Below are positions 1 through 4,556 of a stretch of DNA of 5,663 nucleotides, one piece after another. The stretch is from an uncultured Campylobacter sp. (GTDB lineage Bacteria; Campylobacterota; Campylobacteria; Campylobacterales; Campylobacteraceae). Where the stretch lies: NCBI RefSeq assembly GCF_938045225.1, contig NZ_CALINL010000048.1, positions 1 through 5,663 on the forward strand. Reading direction: 5' to 3'. The notes under the pieces are model-generated. The model did not search any database and was not told the DNA's origin. It worked only from the letters and a program-made list of their open reading frames with translations. Both the position numbers and the translations under genes were made by a program. Each line of letters opens with the position of its first letter. Position 1 is the first letter of the stretch.

Positions 1-199
1 TTGTGTTTATTTGTCTACTTTTATTAGCTAAATAGGTTATAGGTATTAAAATCTAACCGTAATTTAAAAGTAAAAACAGGTAAAACAATAATATACAACA
101 ATGGCGCAATAAGCAATTTTCAAATCAATTTTAACCCAAAATTTTGCCAAGCATCGGCGCAAATCAAGTTAAAATCGTAATTTTAAGCAACATAAAATC

Positions 200-215
200 G
201 CGAGCCGTAGCTCGC
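200..215 (-). terminator. Hairpin after the phosphate transporter gene
   Basis: A perfect 6-bp stem GCGAGC / GCTCGC closes on a four-base loop and begins 11 bases after the transporter stop codon. Read on the minus strand it is followed by GATTTTATG, so the T-tract is short and interrupted. Position and GC-rich stem favour a factor-independent terminator. The weak T-tract keeps this moderate. Confidence 0.55.
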
Positions 216-226
216 AAGAGTCAAAT

Positions 227-1771
227 TTAAAGACCTAATATAGTCTTTAGAAGCATGTAAATAAGTGCCGCCGAGCCGCCTGCGATCGGTAGGGTGATGA
301 CCCACGCAAGCACGATAGGTTTGACCATTTTCCAGTTTGCGTCGCGGTTTAGGATGCCGATACCAAGTACCGCGCCGATGAGGATGTGCGTCGAGGAGAC
401 AGGGATGCCGAGCTTTGTAGCTAGCAGGATAACGGTACTAGCGGCTAGCTCGGCGCTAAAGCCGGTCGTAGGTAGGATCTCGGCTAGCTTGCTACCGATC
501 GTGGTGATGACTTCTTTGCCCAAAAACCAAAGCCCGACAACAAGCGAGATGCCAAATGTCACCATTGCAATGCCCGGCACCGGAGCGGTGGCGTTTATCG
601 AGCCTGTTTTTAGTACGTCTAGGATCGCGGCAAATGGCCCTACGGCGTTTGCGATGTCATTTGCGCCGTGAGAGAATGCAAATGAGGAGGCCGTAAATAT
701 CTGAAACCACGAGAAAATGCGGTTCGTGCTCTTTTCGGCATTGTCTTTTTTCATGACGTTTATCATTGCTAGCGTGGCGAGATAGGTGACGATACCGATG
801 ACGCAGATGATCCAGATCGTGCCGATGAAGCCGATGTCGAGATTTAGGTGTGCTAGGCCTTTAAATAGCATCATCGACGAGATGATGATCGCGCCGATGC
901 CGGCCACCATCGGGATGTGTTTGCGCATGGCTTTTGACGTATCGATCTCTTTTTCGCGCTCTTTCATGGCTTTGATGGCGAGCTTGTATTCGCTGCGTTC
1001 GCCGCTTTCGACGTCGTCCTCGTCTAGGACCGCGATCTTGCTTAGTATTCTTATTTGCTCGCTTTCGGATTTTGTTTTTAGTTCTTGCAAATAGCGCTCT
1101 TTGTAGGCTTTACGCTCGCGTTTTAGTACCTTTAGCTCAAGGGTAAATTTGCGAGTAGGAATCAAAATTTTAGATTTTATGTAGCCGTAAATGAAGTAAG
1201 AAAGGATGCCTCCTAGCAGCGGTGAGATCACCCAGCTCACGGCGATCCTACCTATCTCGCCCCAGGAGACCATAGCTAGCGCCTTATCTCCGCCCATCGT
1301 CGTAAAGCCCATCGTAAGTCCGGCGCCGACGATACCGCCTACGATCGAGTGCGTCGTGGAGATAGGTAGACCCTTTTTAGACGCGATAAATAGCCAAATA
1401 CCCGAGCTTAAAAGCGCCGACATCATAATCAGCACGAAAAGCATCGGCTCCGTGCCCTCCTGCGGGAAGCTCACGATGCCTTCGCGAATGGTTTTGGTTA
1501 CCTCGCCGCCGGCGAATATCGCGCCGCTAAGCTCGAAAATAGCGGCTATAACTAGGGCTTGCTTTATCGTGACGGTCTTGGCGCCTACGCTCGTGCCAAA
1601 GGAGTTTGCGACGTCGTTACCGCCGATATTAAACGCCATAAATATACCGAAAATACTAGCGATACTGAAAAGCAAAAAGTGATGAGTCGGGATGTACTGA
1701 TAGCCCCAAACGAAAAATCCAAACGCGGTAATAGCAAATATCGCAAAGGCAAAAAGATTGTCGCTTCTCAA
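227..1771 (-). CDS. pit: Inorganic phosphate transporter, Pit family
   Basis: A 514-residue integral membrane protein of the PiT/Pho-4 family, which carries inorganic phosphate (in bacteria usually as a metal-phosphate complex with protons) across the inner membrane. Both inverted family repeats are visible. The first has GGNDVANSFGT at residues 50-60 and GLPISTTHS at 134-142. The second has HGANDIANAVGP at 368-379 and GIPVSSTHILIGA at 455-467. These Asn-Asp and Ser-Thr-His segments form the substrate and ion site in the family. Hydrophobic helices fill 5-195 and 286-514. A charged Lys/Arg/Glu-rich cytoplasmic loop lies at about 197-285, as in long bacterial Pit proteins. The start is TTG, chosen because AAAAGGA lies five bases upstream and no in-frame ATG with a ribosome site precedes it. 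It is divergent from yqeY with its own -10 box and appears monocistronic. The signature is GGND rather than GAND in the first repeat, a mild variant. Family assignment is firm. The coupling ion cannot be read from sequence. Confidence 0.95.
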   Translation of the reverse strand: MRSDNLFAFAIFAITAFGFFVWGYQYIPTHHFLLFSIASIFGIFMAFNIGGNDVANSFGTSVGAKTVTIKQALVIAAIFELSGAIFAGGEVTKTIREGIVSFPQEGTEPMLFVLIMMSALLSSGIWLFIASKKGLPISTTHSIVGGIVGAGLTMGFTTMGGDKALAMVSWGEIGRIAVSWVISPLLGGILSYFIYGYIKSKILIPTRKFTLELKVLKRERKAYKERYLQELKTKSESEQIRILSKIAVLDEDDVESGERSEYKLAIKAMKEREKEIDTSKAMRKHIPMVAGIGAIIISSMMLFKGLAHLNLDIGFIGTIWIICVIGIVTYLATLAMINVMKKDNAEKSTNRIFSWFQIFTASSFAFSHGANDIANAVGPFAAILDVLKTGSINATAPVPGIAMVTFGISLVVGLWFLGKEVITTIGSKLAEILPTTGFSAELAASTVILLATKLGIPVSSTHILIGAVLGIGILNRDANWKMVKPIVLAWVITLPIAGGSAALIYMLLKTILGL

Positions 1772-1776
1772 GCAAG

Positions 1777-1783
1777 TCCTTTT
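1777..1783 (-). promoter_or_regulatory. Ribosome binding site fixing a TTG start
   Basis: AAAAGGA on the minus strand, followed by the five-base spacer CTTGC and then TTG. It is the only good Shine-Dalgarno sequence near the amino end of the transporter, so it decides the non-ATG start. Confidence 0.75.
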
Positions 1784-1798
1784 AAAAATGAATGGTTA

Positions 1799-1804
1799 AT
1801 TATA
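1799..1804 (-). promoter_or_regulatory. Sigma-70 -10 box for the phosphate transporter
   Basis: An exact TATAAT on the minus strand, 27 bases upstream of the TTG start. No convincing TTGACA lies 16-18 bases further upstream, only T- and A-rich sequence, which is normal for Campylobacter sigma-70 promoters. It predicts a leader of roughly 20 bases. I see no Pho-box-like direct repeats beside it. Confidence 0.6.
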
Positions 1805-1867
1805 GCTACATTTTTCTTAAGCAAGCCAAATTTAGGCGGTTTTATTAGCTTTAAATTTTAGCTTCGT

Positions 1868-1873
1868 TATAAT
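1868..1873 (+). promoter_or_regulatory. Sigma-70 -10 box for yqeY
   Basis: An exact TATAAT on the plus strand, 28 bases upstream of the GTG start and preceded by T-rich stretches at roughly ten-base intervals, as in Campylobacter promoters. Transcription would start near 1880 and give a leader of about 20 bases. It lies back-to-back with the transporter promoter in the same spacer. Confidence 0.6.
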
Positions 1874-1890
1874 TTGCACACTTAAATTTA

Positions 1891-1896
1891 AAGGAG
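1891..1896 (+). promoter_or_regulatory. Ribosome binding site fixing a GTG start
   Basis: AAGGAG, followed by five A residues and then GTG. It selects GTG at 1902 as the yqeY start. Confidence 0.8.
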
Positions 1897-1901
1897 AAAA
1901 A

Positions 1902-2339
1902 GTGACTATCAGAGAGAAAATTTTAGACGATATCAAGACGGCGATGAAAGAAAAAGATAACTTTCGCCGCGACACGCTAAGGCTCATAAACTCTGTCATC
2001 AAGCAAGTAGAAGTCGATGAGCGTATCGAGATGACCGACGAAAAGGTGCTACCGATCCTGCAAACTCAGATTAAACGCCGCATGGACTCTATCGAGCAGT
2101 ATAAAAACGGCGGCAGGGACGATCTGGCGCAAAACGAGCAAAAAGAGATCGACATCATAAACGGCTATTTGCCAAAGCAACTAAATGCAGACGAGCTAGA
2201 GGCCGAGATAAAAGAGATCATCGCTGGCCTTGGTGAGGGTGCAAATATCGGCGCCGTAATGAAAGCAGCCAAAGAAAAAATCGGTGCTAGAAGCGACGGC
2301 AAGAGCATAAGCGAGTGCGCAAAGAGGTTGCTGGGCTAA
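1902..2339 (+). CDS. yqeY: GatB/YqeY domain-containing protein
   Basis: A 145-residue soluble protein matching the stand-alone YqeY family, whose usual length is about 145-150. The order of conserved parts is typical. It opens with a helix containing REKILDDIKTAMKEKD (4-19), followed by RRDTLRLINSVIK. A middle helix carries the KRRMDSIEQYKNGGRDDL segment, then come EKEIDIINGYLPKQL-like residues, and a small C-terminal helical domain ends in GARSDGKSISECAKRLLG. That last domain resembles the tail of GatB, the amidotransferase subunit that acts on mischarged tRNA. The molecular role of free-standing YqeY proteins is not settled, although a tRNA-related role is usually assumed. GTG start with a strong ribosome site; its own promoter lies upstream. 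It is intact and more GC-rich than the genes to its right. The only gene on the plus strand here, it has no operon partner. Confidence 0.93.
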   Translation: MTIREKILDDIKTAMKEKDNFRRDTLRLINSVIKQVEVDERIEMTDEKVLPILQTQIKRRMDSIEQYKNGGRDDLAQNEQKEIDIINGYLPKQLNADELEAEIKEIIAGLGEGANIGAVMKAAKEKIGARSDGKSISECAKRLLG

Positions 2340-2349
2340 ATTTGCATTT

Positions 2350-2387
2350 AAATTTGACCGAATTTGCTTTGGGATTTGGTCAAATTT
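2350..2387 (+). terminator. Long hairpin just after yqeY
   Basis: A 10-bp perfect stem AAATTTGACC / GGTCAAATTT, which extends inward by six more pairs (three of them G-T wobbles) to a six-base loop. It begins 11 bases after the yqeY stop. No T-tract follows on the plus strand (GAGGCGAGG). It is therefore more likely a 3' mRNA-stabilising stem, or half of a two-part terminator with the next hairpin. Confidence 0.45.
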
Positions 2388-2395
2388 GAGGCGAG

Positions 2396-2427
2396 GGCAG
2401 GTTTGCTTTAGACTAGCTTGCCTTTTT
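2396..2427 (+). terminator. Probable Rho-independent terminator of yqeY
   Basis: An eight-pair stem (GGCAGGTT with AGCTTGCC, two G-T wobbles) closes an 11-base loop and is followed at once by five T residues. It lies 56 bases after the yqeY stop. The stem-plus-T-run layout makes it the better intrinsic terminator of the two hairpins here. Confidence 0.45.
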
Positions 2428-2463
2428 AAGCAATTCATTGTGCTTTTTATTTGAGTTGCTGGA

Positions 2464-2469
2464 TATAAT
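2464..2469 (+). promoter_or_regulatory. Orphan consensus -10 box
   Basis: TATAAT in a gene-free region, directly abutting the first copy of a 15-bp direct repeat. No ORF follows before the hairpin at 2690. A chance match is quite possible in such AT-rich DNA. Confidence 0.25.
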
Positions 2470-2524
2470 AATCAAATCGTTGTTCTAAGTTACACTGGTA
2501 TTTTTGGTGAATCAAATCATTGTT
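2470..2524 (+). repeat. 15-bp direct repeat, two copies, 40-bp period
   Basis: AATCAAATCGTTGTT at 2470-2484 and AATCAAATCATTGTT at 2510-2524 differ at one position and begin exactly 40 bp apart, close to four helical turns. The second copy overlaps an AAATCA-TTGT-TGATTT hairpin. The layout could be a paired protein-binding site downstream of the TATAAT box, but no family is recognised. Confidence 0.4.
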
Positions 2525-2663
2525 GATTTTTACATAACGCTATTGATTGAATCGATTTTTAGTAAAATTTAAGGTTTTGTTTTTTGGATATGATGATTTA
2601 TGAATTTTAATTATTTTAAACTGTTGCACTATTTTATGTGATATACGAACAAGTATAGTGAGA

Positions 2664-2677
2664 TTTAGTTAACTAAA
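2664..2677. repeat. Perfect 14-bp palindrome
   Basis: TTTAGTTAACTAAA is self-complementary with no spacer. It lies 12 bases from the operon-end hairpin. It could be an operator-like site, but the AT-rich setting makes chance a real alternative. Confidence 0.35.
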
Positions 2678-2689
2678 ATATTATTGTGC

Positions 2690-2726
2690 AAATCTGAGTC
2701 AAATAGTTTAAATTTGACTCAGATTT
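2690..2726 (-). terminator. Operon-end hairpin, 15-bp perfect stem
   Basis: AAATCTGAGTCAAAT pairs perfectly with ATTTGACTCAGATTT around the seven-base loop AGTTTAA. It starts 10 bases after the stop of the chemoreceptor C-terminal ORF. The A-rich left arm and T-rich right arm suit a bidirectional terminator, with the minus-strand operon as the main client. A separate T-run beyond the stem is lacking on both strands. Confidence 0.6.
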
Positions 2727-2736
2727 ATTATGGGTA

Positions 2737-3534
2737 TTACTTTACGCTTTCTTCTATCGTAGCGTCTATTATCTTAAATATTTCGCCGCTCGCTTGTTTG
2801 ACTTTAATGAATCTATCGACGAACTTTTGTATATCATCCATATTGTAACCATTTTTTGAATCTTCCAAGTTGGATTTTACAAGGTCACTTATTTGTTTGG
2901 CCGGTATGTTTGCTCTTTCGAAGCTTTTTGAGTTTGCAAAATATGCCGCTGCACCCTCGTACCACGCACTTAAATTTTGCGCCTGTTTTTGCATATTTTC
3001 GTCATCGCCTCTTTCGTTAATAACATTTCCGTATGCAGTCTGCAAGTATGTCACTCTGTTTATTTTACCTATAATGCCGATGGTTTTATTTTCTACGTAT
3101 TTTGATATTTTTGCGCTTTGCGTTGCACCTTGACTAAATACATTCACGGCATCCCTAAATTTAGATACGCTCACACTTGCAACTTGCGCTATTTGTGTGA
3201 TTTTATTGGAATTTTCATTTAAATCGTTTGTTTGTTGTTGCAGAGTTTGGATATTTATACCTATTTCGCTTGTGGCTTTTTGCGTATTTTCGGCTAGTTT
3301 TCGCACCTCGTCCGCTACCACGGCAAAGCCTCGTCCGTGCTCGCCGGCGCGCGCCGCTTCGATAGCAGCATTAAGAGCTAGTAAATTCGTCTGTTCGGCT
3401 ATATCTTTGATCAAATTTACTACCGATGATATTTCTTCTGTTCTATGTGTCAAATTTTTAATAGCTTCGGTCGATTCTGTGATAAGGTGCTCTAGATTGC
3501 CCATATTTTGGCTAAGCTCGCTTACGGCCGACAT
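2737..3534 (-). CDS. Methyl-accepting chemotaxis protein, C-terminal fragment
   Basis: 265 residues with no membrane segment. Residues 1-150 are the coiled-coil signalling part of a chemoreceptor. The hairpin tip at about 45-82 has the near-invariant IAEQTNLLALNAAIEAARAG and RGFAVVADEVRKLAE segments, which contact CheA and CheW. Residues 152-262 align by eye with a CZB-type tail (AY..VIN, WYEG, LVKSNLE), but contain no His or Cys, so the usual zinc ligands are missing. The natural N-terminal part lies in the ORF upstream, in another frame. The ATG used here directly follows an in-frame TAG and has no Shine-Dalgarno sequence, so it is probably an internal Met of an older, longer gene (residues SAVSELSQN continue typical receptor helix). 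I read this as the 3' half of a broken receptor gene. Expression as a free signalling domain is possible but unsupported. GC is uneven, with a very GC-rich patch over the tip. Confidence 0.8.
   Translation of the reverse strand: MSAVSELSQNMGNLEHLITESTEAIKNLTHRTEEISSVVNLIKDIAEQTNLLALNAAIEAARAGEHGRGFAVVADEVRKLAENTQKATSEIGINIQTLQQQTNDLNENSNKITQIAQVASVSVSKFRDAVNVFSQGATQSAKISKYVENKTIGIIGKINRVTYLQTAYGNVINERGDDENMQKQAQNLSAWYEGAAAYFANSKSFERANIPAKQISDLVKSNLEDSKNGYNMDDIQKFVDRFIKVKQASGEIFKIIDATIEESVK
3301..3360 (-). other. GC-rich patch over the chemoreceptor tip
   Basis: Hand count gives about 44 G or C in 60 bases here, against about 23 in the 60 before and 21 in the 60 after. It encodes residues 59-78 of the C-terminal receptor fragment, the best-conserved part of the family. 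Neighbouring codons end mostly in A or T. Such an island suggests gene conversion from a GC-richer receptor copy, or Gly/Ala/Arg-rich content alone. Confidence 0.5.
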
Positions 3535-3593
3535 CTAATGAAATTATAAAACTGGTCACACAATTCAAGGTTATTTTTCATTATTCTTTTCGC
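3535..3593 (-). other. Junction interrupting the chemoreceptor gene
   Basis: 59 bases separate the N-terminal receptor ORF (stop TGA) from the C-terminal one (ATG after TAG). The two are in different frames, and all three minus-strand frames of the junction contain stops or unrelated residues. None gives the Ser/Ala/Thr/Asn-rich helix expected between NLTKI and VSELSQNM. An eight-codon frame MSEKNNEK overlaps the upstream stop as ATGA but means little. A single indel cannot restore the gene, so replacement or multiple mutation is likelier. GC is about 25%. Confidence 0.6.
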
Positions 3594-4019
3594 TCATATT
3601 TTAGTTAAATTTTTAATGCTTTGATTAAGATCGTTTTGCACTTCTAAAATACCGTCATTGCCATTGCCAAGTTCACTAAATTTTTCAGATAGTATGCCTC
3701 TAGTTTTACCTTTTTGTCCAGCTTTGATACCCTCAACGCCTTCACTCATGGATATGGCGTTAGTTTTAAAAAGTCCGCGAAAACCATCAATAAAAATATT
3801 TCTATAAGTTATTCCGCTCTCAGCTGATTTCACGCAAGTACCCATTTCTCTCTGCAAAGCTTCTACTTGATCAAGCAGATCGTTTATACCAAGCGCTATG
3901 TGGCCGATTTGGGAGCTTGGATCTATTTGTAAAATCCTTGGTTCCAAAAAACCGTTTCTGGCTTGTCCAATTACATTTAAAATTTCGTCGTAATTCAATT
4001 TTTCTTTTTTAAAAAACAT
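3594..4019 (-). CDS. Soluble chemoreceptor, N-terminal half (broken gene)
   Basis: 141 residues forming the amino half of a cytoplasmic methyl-accepting chemotaxis protein of the kind paired with PAS proteins in Campylobacter. It has no signal peptide or membrane helix. Residues 9-75 look HAMP-like (DEILNVIGQARNGFLEPRI, then GHIALGINDLLDQVEALQRE). Residues 76-141 (FRGLFKTNAIS, then KFSELGNGNDGILEVQNDL) lead into the coiled coil and stop at NLTKI, where an intact relative would continue into the signalling domain. Start ATG with AAGGA six bases upstream; that ribosome site overlaps the stop of the PAS gene, leaving a 10-bp gap and implying coupled translation. Together with the downstream 265-residue piece plus about 15-20 lost residues it would make a receptor of roughly 425. 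On its own it lacks the CheA-contacting tip and should not signal. It could still bind the PAS protein. Confidence 0.8.
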   Translation of the reverse strand: MFFKKEKLNYDEILNVIGQARNGFLEPRILQIDPSSQIGHIALGINDLLDQVEALQREMGTCVKSAESGITYRNIFIDGFRGLFKTNAISMSEGVEGIKAGQKGKTRGILSEKFSELGNGNDGILEVQNDLNQSIKNLTKI

Positions 4020-4029
4020 AATTTTTCCT

Positions 4030-4533
4030 TTATAATCTTTGCAAATCGTTCATTAGCTCATCATAGCTTTTATTTTTTTCTTGTAAAACACTTTCTAGCA
4101 GCCTTGAAGAGGCCTCCAAGCCACCGCTTTTTTCGGCTTCCAATAGCTGTCTGTAAAGCGGAATAATAACCTCTAAAGCTTTTGGGTTTGGTTTGCGTCT
4201 GACTGAGTAGTAACCGATAATATTACCGCTTTGATCGAGCGAAGCTGTAACATTTGCGAATACCCAGTAAAATGAGCCGTCAAGGCTTTTGTTTTTAACA
4301 TAAGCAAAAACCTCTTTTTTATTTTTTACATATTCCCATAAAATTTTAAAAACTACGCGAGGCATATCAGGATGTCTCACTATATTATGAGGTTTTCCGA
4401 TTAGTTCATTGCCTTTTGCGCCGACTATTTGAGCAAAAGGAATGTTGCAATAGGTTATTTTCCCTTTTGTATCGGTTTTTGACACTAAAAACGCATCTGC
4501 GCTAACTTGACGTTCTTGTAAACTATTTTGCAT
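4030..4533 (-). CDS. PAS domain protein, Aer/CetB-like energy-taxis sensor
   Basis: 167 residues, soluble. The PAS fold occupies about 12-115. KGKITYCNIPFAQIVG begins it, then GKPHNIVRHPDMP (47-58), the helix VFKILWEYVKNKKE with Trp66, and YWVFANVTA (89-97). It ends with GYYSVRRKP (107-115). This Asn-(I/M)-Val-x-His-Pro-Asp plus Trp plus YWV pattern is the one of Aer and CetB PAS domains, which in Aer bind FAD and read redox or respiratory state. Flavin binding here is inferred. The tail (LYRQLLEAEKSGG, then LLESVLQEKNKSYDEL) is a helical linker that in fused relatives runs into the signalling domain. Here the receptor is encoded separately just downstream, 10 bp away, as with CetB and CetA. 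AAGGA lies five bases before the ATG, and the secretion-F gene ends 23 bp upstream, so the three genes probably share a transcript. The gene is intact although its partner is broken. Confidence 0.88.
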   Translation of the reverse strand: MQNSLQERQVSADAFLVSKTDTKGKITYCNIPFAQIVGAKGNELIGKPHNIVRHPDMPRVVFKILWEYVKNKKEVFAYVKNKSLDGSFYWVFANVTASLDQSGNIIGYYSVRRKPNPKALEVIIPLYRQLLEAEKSGGLEASSRLLESVLQEKNKSYDELMNDLQRL

Positions 4534-4556
4534 TTATGTCCTTAAATTCTTATTTA

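Larger units (their letters stand above)
2340..2736. other. Gene-free intergenic region rich in dyads
   Basis: About 400 bp between the convergent ends of yqeY and the chemoreceptor operon. I find no credible coding frame; the longest GTG frame gives 21 codons without a ribosome site. Contents from left to right: the two yqeY hairpins; an exact TATAAT at 2464-2469 on the plus strand; the direct repeat AATCAAATCRTTGTT at 2470-2484 and 2510-2524; an AAATCA/TGATTT stem at 2514-2529; a TATAC/GTATA dyad at 2642-2657; a perfect 14-bp palindrome at 2664-2677; and the strong operon-end hairpin. It could host a small RNA or a binding site, or be the relic of a lost gene. The sequence alone does not decide. 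Confidence 0.5.

Noticed and set aside
143..163. Possible second hairpin (TTTGC with GCAAA) left of the transporter terminator
   Set aside because: Only five pairs with a long unpaired interior, no T-tract of note; I see nothing else definite in bases 1-199.
294..1861. Several plus-strand open frames of 100-158 codons
   Set aside because: They lie opposite the phosphate transporter, show no family motifs or ribosome sites, and arise from its GC-rich codons.
2196..2438. Minus-strand frame of 80 codons overlapping the yqeY 3' end
   Set aside because: It covers both yqeY hairpins, has no recognisable domain, and overlaps a well-supported gene.
2470..2524. CRISPR array
   Set aside because: Only two 15-bp copies with a 25-bp gap, no third unit and no cas genes.
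2507..2572. GTG frame of 21 codons in the gene-free region
   Set aside because: No Shine-Dalgarno site, an AT-rich translation without features, and it runs through the direct repeat.
2870..3538. Plus-strand frames of 87 and 113 codons
   Set aside because: They are antisense to the chemoreceptor fragment; their Cys/Ser/Phe-rich translations are typical of shadow frames.
3571..3597. Eight-codon ATG frame overlapping the N-terminal receptor stop
   Set aside because: It is too short, has no similarity, and does not bridge the two receptor halves.
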